This document shows, piece after piece, positions 1-9,219 of a stretch of 64,000 bases of DNA. The notes under the pieces were generated by a model. It ran no database searches and was not told the origin of the DNA. It saw only the letters and a list, made by a program, of their open reading frames with translations. The stretch spans positions 20,958,599 through 21,022,598 of the forward strand of contig NC_088309.1 in assembly GCF_910592395.1 (NCBI RefSeq), read 5' to 3'. Each line of letters starts with the position of its first letter. Within the stretch, counting starts at the first letter, position 1. Both the position numbers and the translations under genes were made by a program. This stretch comes from Lineus longissimus (lineage: Eukaryota; Nemertea; Pilidiophora; Heteronemertea; Lineidae).

Positions 1-879
1 TCCAAGCTGGGCCGGCATGGGTGGATGTGTGAGGAATCCACGTTATATGCTCCCGTACTGTCCAAGGAGTTGTAGAGTGTGTACGACTAATTATGAAGGC
101 AAAGGTAACATAGAGTGAATACATGAGCATGCAAACATGATTCTGCAAACATGATATCAATTTCAACCTGAGGTTTAATTAATTCTTGGTTTTATGCAGT
201 AAAATGATCACCCGAAAGATTATGGATGTTCGCTTCTCCGGCCCTGCACGAGCAATGTGTCGCAGGGCCGGAGAATTCCCAGAGGATGGTCAGTGCAGGA
301 TGGCGTGAGACTGAACCTCTCCGTATATTTCAGCTAATCAAAATAACCAGTCTCGGGTAGTCCAGATGTCTACGTGTGACGACATCGCAAGCGAGTGTGC
401 ATGGCAGATGTGCGGGAAAGACGTTGGCTACAGTGCGGAGAACTGTCGATCTACGTGTGTTAACTGTGATTACTACCTGGGTATGTTCTAAAATTATTAA
501 ATTTGATTAGCTGAAAGACCTTTACATATGATTATGTAATCTTAAAGAGATTGGCTCAAGAAGTGCCCAGGGTGGCTATGACGAATAAGGTGGTTTGAAC
601 AGCTAACGGATAAATATTTGTCAACTGAGGTGCACTTGAAACCACCATCATGCCGGATTACGTAACGGTCAATGATACAATGTACAAAGATCGTGAATTT
701 TACATCCAGAATTTCACCTTTCTTTTCCAGACCTCTTCAACAGGACAGACCCATGGTTAGTTGAGTCAGCAACAACTGCCACCCTATCTTTCTCGCTACC
801 TTCGACAGGCAATTCAAACGTGATTTCCGCATTGTTAATGGTTGTGCAGTGCCTGTTTATGTCAAAGTTTGTTTTATAA
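1..879 (+). CDS. 3' part of a ShKT-domain protein with a possible GPI-anchor tail (5' end outside window)
   Basis: Three exons join in phase: <1-104, 334-480 and 731-879 (stop TAA 877-879). Donors are GTAACA at 105 and GTATGT at 481; acceptors end at 333 and 730, the latter behind a strong pyrimidine tract. Both introns are phase 1, so the 147-nt middle exon is a symmetric 1-1 module, as is usual for shuffled extracellular domains. Exon 1 ends in a ShKT half with Cys spacing 10-3-2 (WAGMGGC, then CPRSCRVC). The middle exon carries a full ShKT domain with spacing 6-4-10-3-2, close to the family pattern. The last exon has an N-glycosylation sequon (NRT), a Ser/Thr-rich stretch, the small-residue run GNSN and a hydrophobic C-terminus (ALLMVV), which looks like a GPI-attachment signal. 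ShKT modules occur in many secreted enzymes and channel-blocking peptides. What lies upstream is unknown, so function is not assigned. Confidence 0.75.
234..275. repeat. GC-rich perfect hairpin in a ShKT-gene intron
   Basis: TTCTCCGGCCCTGC at 234-247 is followed after 14 nt by its exact reverse complement at 262-275. It lies inside the intron between the two ShKT exons, in otherwise AT-rich DNA. I see no matching transposon ends around it. Confidence 0.7.
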
Positions 880-1712
880 GCAAGCAGCATCCAGTGATTT
901 TAACGGGATCGATCACTGTATAGCGTCTTCCGTGTTTACTCATGGACCAGGAGAAACAAATTTGAAAAACGAAGAGGATAAATTTCCCCAAACGTATCGG
1001 AAAGAAAGTGATCGCCCGACATCAACTGGGTTCTATAGCCTAGTCGTATTTCCACAGGTTATAAAAGTAAGAAGCTGAATTTGTCTTCTAACGTCCGGAT
1101 CCTTTATTCTAACACTGCTTCACAAAATTATACACACCAAAGTCATAATTGATAAAATAGTTCGTCGGGATGACGATTCGTGCACGTTCTCTCTATCTCT
1201 CTCTCTGCCGAGAGCGTGCGGACAGCTGTTTTGTATCCACGCGCAGCTTTGTCTGCACCAATCAGGGGGCAACGTTGATGCGTCTCCATCCAATGAGGAG
1301 CCGCATCAATGCTGACGTAATTGATCACGTAATTGATCACGCTGGGGAGAATGGAGGATTAAAAGTAGACCGTGGGAATTTTCCACGATTATCCACCGGT
1401 ATCTTATCTAAACCCAATTCCAATAATCCCGCACACTTAATTCCAAAAATTACACATTACAGTGCTACTCATGAGAAAGGTTTTACAATTACTATACAAC
1501 ACTAACTAGGACATCGACTATCTAACAAGCCCAAGACCAAAACATGTCTTCCGAAAGTAGTGTTGACAGTTTTCTCCTTTCTATTTTTGTATTAGCCAAC
1601 AAAGTGTACTGGTATTTCTTTTTAAACCTTTTGTAAAATATAAAAACTCATGAGGAAGTCTGCGAAGAATATTTTATCCCGGTATATCCTGGGACACTGG
1701 GAAGCCGTGCAA
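880..1712. other. Intergenic region with promoter-like motifs
   Basis: No supported exon. It should contain the 3'UTR of the ShKT gene at its left end. Around 1256-1340 there are two CCAAT motifs and a tandem 13-bp repeat made of TGACGTAATTGATCA-type sequence (CRE/PAR-bZIP-like) in a locally GC-richer, CT-repeat-bearing stretch. That looks like a promoter, but I could not attach a first exon to it on either strand. Confidence 0.4.
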
Positions 1713-2247
1713 TTTATTTGTAAAAAAGAAAAAAGAACACCCCATTTACCCCCACATCTGACTTGAAAGTTCACTACGTCCGCTCATCACTCGACTCATA
1801 AATGTATTAGAGCCATGTAGACCACCTTCTCTGGTTTTTCTCGATGTTACACATGCACATTTGCCTGCACACTTCAAATATATAGCATGTTCAATATAGA
1901 CCCCACGCTCCCCCACTACAGGGGCGTGGTACTCGCTATAGTTGTTGTTGCTGCTGCTGTTAAATGGGTGCTCCTTGCAGTATTTGCATAATTTAAAAAA
2001 AGCACACTTGTTCTGAGGAGGAGGAGGAGGAGGAGGTTGAAATAGACCATAAGATCTATCTTGGCAAACACTCACAGGATCGGAACAGTCCTTGGAGAAT
2101 GACAAAGCTCGCCCTTAGAAGCTATTTCAATCCAAGTTTTTGATTCGAGATAAACTTAAACACCTTTTCAAAACCTTAAACGTTTTAGAGCTTCAACAGG
2201 CACACTAATAACTTGGCAGTCTTCTGCATGGTATTCTTTAGGATTTC
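1713..2247 (-). other. Probable 3'UTR and poly(A) signal of the minus-strand TRIM gene
   Basis: A minus-strand AATAAA lies at 1718-1713, about 530 nt after the TRIM stop codon. The stretch holds simple repeats: GAG repeats near 2014-2036 and GTT/GCT repeats near 1938-1960. These give a spurious minus-strand frame with a polyproline run. Confidence 0.5.
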
Positions 2248-4194
2248 TTATGCCTCCAGGCGGTAGAATAGCACTCGAAAACCGACACCTACCAAAAGCA
2301 AGTCACCGCAGACCGCCGACCTTGGATTACACGGTTGGTCGCACACAACTTGTTGGCCTTTTCCATCCAACAATGGGCCAATTTGCTTGACTCTCTCTTC
2401 TGGTCCAATATGGTACAGCACAATTTCATAGGACGGACGCCTTCCTGCTGCGTATAATCTTTCATCTGTACTCAAATTAACATCACATATTTCGACATTT
2501 GGCACATGCCACGAATTTGAATAATTGAGGGTAGTTTCATTGTAGGATTCTACGCCGGGAAAGCACTTGAAAACCCATTCCTGGATGGGATCGCATGCTA
2601 ATCGTCCACTAACGTTGCAGTCGACTGTCTTGAGTATAGAACCATTCGATCCGTCTATTTGTAGAACTTCTGATTTTGGTCCACGAGGTTTCACCCGTAT
2701 GATAAAGAGGAGGTTTCTTTTTTCATCGAAAGTGATGGATTTAGGGTTTCCTAAGTCTGATGAAACATGGAGGTCGTCAGCTCTCAAATACTGATCACCA
2801 TATCTGTAGAACTTGATATGGGGCTGCGTCTTTCGCAACAAAATCAGGTCCCCAGTGCTAGCCACGCCCGTCAAATCCAGGCCAGGCATGACTCCATCCG
2901 TGATAACATTAATGTCTTTGGACTGTAACGATGGCGAAAAGAAAATCTTGCTCGCCTGTGACCATCTCTCGGACGAGGTTCCACCCAAGATTGCTACCCC
3001 GAATTCATTCGGTAATATTTCAATACTGAAAATGCGTTTAATTCCATTTTCCTTGAAACTCCAATCTTTATAATACTTTGCTGCCGTGAACTCTGGGAAT
3101 TCGACATTAAGAACAGGCATCGGGGCAAGTTTCCTCTGTTTTGGTTTGGTTCGAAGAGTCTCCCTAATGTTACTTGTAATTTTCCTTATCTCCCCCTTGC
3201 AAACTATCACACTTGCGTTGTGCGAAGACCCGAGACAGTTTGTTGACTTTAAGTGCTGAAGTTGCTCTGACTGTCGCCGGAGTTCAGCTATCAAGTCGGA
3301 TAAAACCTCGTTGAATGTGGCCACACTTTTATAATAGTCATCAGCTGTCTCCTTTTCTACCTTATCAAATTGTTCTTTCCTTGCAATGACCCGATCCACG
3401 CGCTTTTCAAGTTTAAGAACCTCAGCTTGCATCTCCTTAATTCGGGTTCGTAAGTCAGTTATCTCCGCGTTTGAAGATTCAACAATGGCTTTCGCACTGT
3501 CAGCGACTGCACACCTCCTTGATTCGACCTCTTCTTTCATCACACGCTCACCTTCACCAGCGGCACCATGTTTTAACAGCGCTCTTGCTAATGTCTCCCC
3601 AGCTTCATCTACTACGTTTGATATATCCTCTTCAAATGAACATTTGTAGAGGACAGTTTCATGCGTCTTATCAGCATGTTCTGATTTTTTACAGAGACCA
3701 CAAATCACCATTGAACATGATCGACAGAAATGTTTCATTCTTCTCCAATGGGTTTTGCAAAGATCGTAGAAGATGTGGTCAACAGTTCCAGGCACTTCGG
3801 AATGGTCATTGCGACATCCAGAACAAAGGTCAAGGTCACAAGTATCGCACAGATACTCCGCCATTTTTCGACTACATGTATTTTGAGTATCACCTTCTCC
3901 TCCACATACTGAGCACGTGCGCCTCGGACTCTCGGCTTTCAACAGAATTTCCACAGAGCTGGCCGTCCTAAAGTCAACCTTCAACCCCTCTACACCATCC
4001 GCGGATACAGCGTTATCCACCCGACAATTCGGGCAGGGGAAGGTTTCGGATGTTCCTTTTGTCGAAATGTGCTTTCGGAGACATTCCTCACAGAAGACAT
4101 GCTTACAGGAGCCAACTATCCTCGGGTTGTTCATTAATTTGAAGCAGATTGGACACTCGAGCTCCTTCATCATGGCAAGAAGGGATGCCGCCAT
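2248..4194 (-). CDS. TRIM-family protein (RING, B-boxes, coiled coil, propeller-like C-terminus), 648 aa
   Basis: A single-exon coding region. The ATG at 4194-4192 has a good context (GTAAAATGG). It lies eight bases inside an exon that opens after the acceptor TTCTTCCAG, so the frame's upstream GTG at 4203 is not the start. RING C3HC4 ligands are C14, C17, C30, H32, C35, C38, C54 and C57. A Cys-rich B-box1-like segment (about 93-140) and a B-box2 of the form CxxH...CxxC...CxxC...H follow (about 145-185). A charged helical coiled coil covers about 190-330. The last 280 residues look like a beta-propeller of the NHL or TRIM56-like kind, without clear repeats. RING-TRIM proteins are E3 ubiquitin ligases, often in innate immunity or RNA regulation. 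The plus-strand neighbour is a paralog. Which vertebrate TRIM it matches is not decided. Confidence 0.93.
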   Translation of the reverse strand: MAASLLAMMKELECPICFKLMNNPRIVGSCKHVFCEECLRKHISTKGTSETFPCPNCRVDNAVSADGVEGLKVDFRTASSVEILLKAESPRRTCSVCGGEGDTQNTCSRKMAEYLCDTCDLDLCSGCRNDHSEVPGTVDHIFYDLCKTHWRRMKHFCRSCSMVICGLCKKSEHADKTHETVLYKCSFEEDISNVVDEAGETLARALLKHGAAGEGERVMKEEVESRRCAVADSAKAIVESSNAEITDLRTRIKEMQAEVLKLEKRVDRVIARKEQFDKVEKETADDYYKSVATFNEVLSDLIAELRRQSEQLQHLKSTNCLGSSHNASVIVCKGEIRKITSNIRETLRTKPKQRKLAPMPVLNVEFPEFTAAKYYKDWSFKENGIKRIFSIEILPNEFGVAILGGTSSERWSQASKIFFSPSLQSKDINVITDGVMPGLDLTGVASTGDLILLRKTQPHIKFYRYGDQYLRADDLHVSSDLGNPKSITFDEKRNLLFIIRVKPRGPKSEVLQIDGSNGSILKTVDCNVSGRLACDPIQEWVFKCFPGVESYNETTLNYSNSWHVPNVEICDVNLSTDERLYAAGRRPSYEIVLYHIGPEERVKQIGPLLDGKGQQVVCDQPCNPRSAVCGDLLLVGVGFRVLFYRLEA

Positions 4195-4202
4195 TTTACC
4201 CA

Positions 4203-4720
4203 CTGGAAGAAAAAAACAATGTGAAACATATTAATCAACGTCGTCCAATTGCAAAATCACTTATATTTCAGGATCAGTCTGACTGATTCTTATGAGGCCT
4301 ATTAAAAATGGAGATTACTAGTCTCATGGCGTTAATGTTAATGGTGCCGAGATGACGGAGACGGAACTGATGACGTCCAACCATTGATACAACGATTGCG
4401 AAAAAAAATATTTTAATCTGGAAATTGTGTTGGGTCCCAAAATTAGATTGAAGAAGAACAAAACTTTGAAAAAATTCACTCAGTGGCCCAAAAGGACAGT
4501 GATATTTACTTACCTATCACAGTAAATTGGTCTATGTGAAGGTTGAGTTTTTCTAAGGCTATATTAGGCCTGTTGAACATGCGGAGGTTGCCATTTGAAA
4601 CTCGCGTATATATCGGAATTCCACAACAACGACTTGGTGCTTCAATTGCTTTGATACCCACCGAGACGCAGGGTATAGCTCGTATAAAATTCACTTTAAA
4701 TACCAAATGAAAAGGTTGTA
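4203..4720 (-). other. 5'UTR intron and upstream 5'UTR exon of the minus-strand TRIM
   Basis: A strong donor (GATAG|GTAAGT) reads on the minus strand at 4514/4513 and pairs with the acceptor at 4204-4203, giving a 311-nt intron in the leader. The upstream exon extends from 4514 to higher coordinates; its 5' limit (about 4720) is a guess. It contains an out-of-context ATG with a 66-codon frame, so upstream-ATG control of translation is possible. Confidence 0.55.
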
Positions 4721-5636
4721 GATTCTACTCTGACCCAGAGTGTGTTGTCCTGGTGATAAGAGTCATGCTCTCATTCACAAGCATTGATCGAAAATCGATC
4801 TTTATAGTGTGTGTTCTATAAAGAATGTATAGTTATGAGTATAAACAAGTCATGGCCTGATAAAAAGAGTGACTGTCGAAAAAAAGTGACCTAGTATACT
4901 TGCGTTTTATTGTTTGATTATCACTCATATCATATTGATCTTGAAAAAATCAATATGCATGCATTGCCTTGTACACTCATACATGGAAATTCATTCTCCA
5001 AAGCAGACATAGAATGAAAGCATTCTCTCTGCCAGAGTGGCCGCGCCCACAGCCGGCCATTTTCCATACTCCACGGAAAACGTCCACAGAAAAAACACAA
5101 AAACTGTCCGTTTTAAGAAAAGATATTTCAAACAAAGACTAGAAATACAATATGATAATTTTTTGTTTAACCTTTTGAATAAAAATAAGGAACAGAAAGT
5201 CTAACAGTTACTACGTGGATGAACGATCCCGGGCAGTACGTTCAGAGTCAATGGCGGCCAATTCAAGCAGTGTCATCACAATATCATTACTGCGCGGAGT
5301 ATGACAAAGATTTATGCCGTTCTGGAAGTATGAGACGGACTTCGTTTCTTGATGGTTGCCCACCCAAAAGCATTCGAAGTCGCAGCCGGTTCTAAAACCA
5401 GTCGCACGCGGTGGGTGAGTATCGGTTTAGCACGAAGTGCTTCAGTTGGCGATAGCAATCATATATATTGCATTGATTGATTTCTAGAATATACCGAAAA
5501 TTCAACGTATCATAGTTACGGAAATATTGATGTACTGTTGGTCGATCAGCTTACAAATAATAATCTTTACGCCCTGATTCATAACTCCTTTCTCTCCTTG
5601 AAGGTGACTGATAAAAACTTATCTTTATATTTTCAG
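4720..5636. promoter_or_regulatory. Shared region between two head-to-head TRIM genes
   Basis: This stretch holds the transcription starts of both TRIM genes. Near 5413 the plus strand has a donor (GGTGG|GTGAGT) that pairs with the acceptor TATATTTTCAG ending at 5636, giving the plus-strand gene a non-coding first exon (about 5300-5413) and a leader intron, the same plan as its partner. A GC-richer patch near 5030-5070 and another near 5220-5410 are plausible core promoters. No TATA box is clear. Confidence 0.45.
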
Positions 5637-5644
5637 GCTTCAAG

Positions 5645-7702
5645 ATGGCATCCTCCCTTGAGGCGATGAAGAAACAACTTGAGTGTTCCATCTGCTTAAA
5701 AGTTATAGACACGCCGAAGATCCTCGAGTCTTGCAACCATATTTTCTGCAAGAAATGCATCAGTGAACTTGTTAAGTCGAATGAGAATTCGTACTTTCCT
5801 TGTCCTGAGTGTCGCGTGGAATGCAAGCTTCCTGCCGATGGTGTGGATGGTCTGAAGGGTGATTTCAGAGTTGCCAAACTTATTGAAATATGCAATGCAT
5901 CAGAACCAACTAGCTCGGAAAATACAATTTTGCTGTGCACTTACTGTCGAAAGGACAGGGCGGATTCAGTGTGCGATTTCTGTGACCTTGACCTCTGTCC
6001 AAAGTGTAGCAAGGAGCATCTGAAAGAGACGAAAGAAACTGGCGACCACATCGTATACGATCTGTGTGTGAAACACAAGAGGCGAAAGAAACAGTGTTGC
6101 TGCAATTGCAATGTACTGATATGTGTTCAGTGTCTTAGAACCAATCATTCGGACGAGGAACATGATACAAAGCCGTACAAAGACTTTGCCACTGCTCAAG
6201 TTAAGTCTTTGGAAATGCAGGTTGAACAGATTTCAGCTACTGCCAAGTCTACCGGAGACCGGCTTGTGAGAGCTGATGAGCTTCTTGCCCGATCCAGGAG
6301 TAAGGTTGAGTCGAAAAAGAAGAAGGAAATTATTGAACAATCAAATGCTGCCATCAAACCACTGACATGTCAGATCAACGTTGTCAGACAAGAGATTGAG
6401 AAACTTCAAATCCGACTCGAGAAACTTGAGAGCAAGAAAGCAGCACACATCGAGTATACGGAAGCAAAGGTAAGAGCGATTGACAGTGAGAAAGTGGATT
6501 CCTTCGATATCAAACCACACAAGATGGTCATGACGGAAAAGATCAAGCAGATCGATTCGACAAAGAAGCAGCTCACAAGGTTGAAGGGGAAGTACTGGTT
6601 AGGTGTGGGGCATCACCAACAAATCATTGATTGCCAACGCGGAATGGGAGAGATTGTAGTGTCTCTTGGTAACTTGGAAGAAACCATGGGCGAGATCGAT
6701 CGGGTATGCCAATTGGCGGAGGCTGCTGATGATATGAAGGTTACTCCAGAGGTCGGGTCATCATCAAAGCATGTCCTCAAGTCTGGGGAGGTGGCAGAAC
6801 CGAATGTTAACCTACCCCCGCCTACGTTATCGTCGAATGATATGCCCTTATCTAAAAGGACATGGACTCCGTTGCAAGAATGGAATTTTGACACTGATGG
6901 TCCTTGCTGTATATACAGAGTTGTTATTTTGCCAAACATCCCAAAAGGTCTGGCTGTCTTGGGTGCTACCGGTGACAATCATCCAAGCAAGATATTTTAC
7001 TTTCCGTCTAGGATTGAGAACGTGTGTGCAGAGGTTACACGAGGTGTGTCTCCATCGAAGGACATGGCTTTAAACAGCAGTGGTAACTTGGTGTTACTCC
7101 GCGCTGAGGAACCTTACCTGAGGATGTATGTCGCAAAATGGGATTACCAGTGGCATAAAACCATTCCATCTCCAGAAGTAATAACGAAGCCAAGTAACAT
7201 CGCATGCGCAACTGACAAGATTATAGTCCTCGACGGTGTGCACCCAAATGTTAGTTTATTCGTTCTGAATACAAAAGGCGAGGCGCTGCATTGCCTTCAA
7301 CTGAATCACCATGGTCGTCTGGCCTACAGTGAGCTCACTCAAATGGTCTATATGACCATTCCGGGGTCGGATACCTTCCAGTTGAGCGGCACTCTATTGT
7401 CACCTACGGATACGGGAAAGAAGTTCGAGCTGCCTGGACTTCACGTCTGGGACATCTGCAGCGTAGCGGATGGAAATCTGGCTGTGGCCGGTACAACACC
7501 GTGGAATAGTGGCAGGTTTGGTCGCGTCATTGGTTGTTTGCTTGATACCAATCTGAACCAAACACATTTTCTTGATATCGTGGACAGCAACGGACAGCCT
7601 GTCCTCGTTGACGAAAAAGCTGAAAAGATACGGATAGACCTTAGAGAGAAGATTCTTATCATTGCCTGCGAGGCAAAGTTGCTGTTTTATCAGATGGTTT
7701 GA
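5645..7702 (+). CDS. TRIM-family protein, paralog of the minus-strand neighbour, 685 aa
   Basis: A single-exon coding region. The ATG follows the leader acceptor by eight bases, exactly as in the partner gene. RING ligands are C14, C17, C30, H32, C35, C38, C53 and C56. The segment after the RING (ADGVDGLKGDFR) and the CDFCDLDLC B-box1-like motif are nearly the same in the partner, which shows common descent. B-box2 begins at CVKH and ends with HSDEEH. Long K/E-rich heptad-like stretches (about 185-340) form the coiled coil. A linker with PPPT precedes a C-terminal propeller-like region (about 400-685). The expected role is E3 ubiquitin ligase or RNA-associated regulator. Lack of introns in both coding regions fits the retro- or tandem-expanded TRIM sets of marine invertebrates. 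The pair probably arose by inverted duplication and has since diverged strongly. Confidence 0.94.
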   Translation: MASSLEAMKKQLECSICLKVIDTPKILESCNHIFCKKCISELVKSNENSYFPCPECRVECKLPADGVDGLKGDFRVAKLIEICNASEPTSSENTILLCTYCRKDRADSVCDFCDLDLCPKCSKEHLKETKETGDHIVYDLCVKHKRRKKQCCCNCNVLICVQCLRTNHSDEEHDTKPYKDFATAQVKSLEMQVEQISATAKSTGDRLVRADELLARSRSKVESKKKKEIIEQSNAAIKPLTCQINVVRQEIEKLQIRLEKLESKKAAHIEYTEAKVRAIDSEKVDSFDIKPHKMVMTEKIKQIDSTKKQLTRLKGKYWLGVGHHQQIIDCQRGMGEIVVSLGNLEETMGEIDRVCQLAEAADDMKVTPEVGSSSKHVLKSGEVAEPNVNLPPPTLSSNDMPLSKRTWTPLQEWNFDTDGPCCIYRVVILPNIPKGLAVLGATGDNHPSKIFYFPSRIENVCAEVTRGVSPSKDMALNSSGNLVLLRAEEPYLRMYVAKWDYQWHKTIPSPEVITKPSNIACATDKIIVLDGVHPNVSLFVLNTKGEALHCLQLNHHGRLAYSELTQMVYMTIPGSDTFQLSGTLLSPTDTGKKFELPGLHVWDICSVADGNLAVAGTTPWNSGRFGRVIGCLLDTNLNQTHFLDIVDSNGQPVLVDEKAEKIRIDLREKILIIACEAKLLFYQMV

Positions 7703-9210
7703 AAATGTGACACAATTTTAAAGCTATCACCAAGTATGGATGATATCCGCAGAGTACATAGCTTTGTTGCAGGAGTAGGTCTTCCAACCAAAAAAGAAAG
7801 CGGTCGTTCACAAATAGCACTGAATTCAATTTTTTCGGTGCAAAGGGATTGCAATTGCATGTGCAAACCAACAATATTTTCTTTAAGGAACGCGCTTTCC
7901 TCAAACCTTTTCCTTACATGTCCCCTTCCGTTTACTCATCTCCATGTGACAAACAGCACTTGCAACTCCTGTTTGACATGGCATGACATAAGGTATATTT
8001 TCCCTAGAGCAGTTTTCCACTTCGGTCGTCGCCGCGGCAAACTACACTTGGCTGAATGCAACGGGTATTTGGTAATTCAAATTACCCTATCGGAAGTGTC
8101 ATCAAAATGAATGAAAGCCCGCCAAACAATGGTGTATCGTTTTCTTCTCCAGTGTTCGCTCTGCACTTGGATTTTGTGTTGTTCTCCAGGAAATACGTCT
8201 TCCCCCTCCACGCTTTTGCATCAGATGCCACTTCGGTTAGGCGCCAATCGGATTTACTGCCCGGCGGCCATGCCATGCAGTCCGTTTTCGGCCGAAACCG
8301 GTGCAACGTTTCTGAGTTGACAGCCTGAGTGTTTTCGTGTCTGAGTGTTTCCATTTGTTTAGGAACGCTGAAAGATAGATTGTCACGTTTTTCTGTGTTT
8401 CCCCCTATTAAAAAGTCCTGGCCTCTGGTTGTTCCCCATACGTCATGCAGCACTGCAGCATGAGCTTGCCTTACAGTCGAGTCTCGAGGGGCCGGGCGGT
8501 GGTGGGGTCACTTTATACCGAGCTCAGTTTATGATGTACCCTATATGCGACGGGGAGGAGCCATACAATTTTCAACTGGCCCTGTTATTCAAGGATGCTT
8601 GGACAATGAATAACAACAAAGGCCAAGTACTTTTATCGGTGAGAAAGAATGCGTGAGAGGTAGGCTATGACGGAAATTTACAGTTTATGCCGCCTGCCAA
8701 TTCCCAACATGCAATCCATTGCCCCTGCCTGTGCCACTCGCCATCCGCCAAATCCAATATTTTTCGTAACCTTATTTACGACATTGTGAATAAATATATT
8801 TTTCTCAATATTAAAAAAATCTTATTCCATATTTTATGATTTAGCGGACAGTGTGCACTCTCAATCAAAAGTCTAAATTTATAAAGGCATAGCCTATATG
8901 TGACATAGCTGTCGTAATTGACTGTCAGTCGAAAATGGGTCTCACTGTACATATGTACATGATGTACATGAAATGCACATCTTCAATGTTGTCAATATTT
9001 GCTTTGCTCATTTGAAGCTGTTTCACATCACATCATCACTGAACTTGTTTAATTTAACTACCGGTACTGTACCACGGGGACTCGACTGGGAACAGCTACA
9101 ACATCAATAGCACATGCCAAACCAACAGAGCCCCCTAAATGGGTAGATCTAACTGAATATTCAATATTCCAATTCCATTGGCCGATTGGGCATTGCCATT
9201 GGTGTATTTT
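7703..9210. other. 3'UTR of plus-strand TRIM and DHX34 promoter/leader
   Basis: Possible poly(A) signals on the plus strand are ATTAAA near 8406 and AATAAA at 8789-8794. Just before DHX34, three inverted CCAAT boxes (ATTGG) cluster at about 9175-9203, consistent with its promoter or leader. No other supported gene; the short frames here show no domain or splice logic. Confidence 0.5.
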
Positions 9211-9219
9211 TAACGAAGG

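Noticed and set aside
1746-2105. 119-codon minus-strand frame with a polyproline run
   Set aside because: Made by GAG and GTT/GCT microsatellites in the TRIM 3'UTR.
4195-4203. GTG start three codons before the TRIM ATG
   Set aside because: This is animal DNA; the ATG at 4194 has a better context and matches the start of the paralog.
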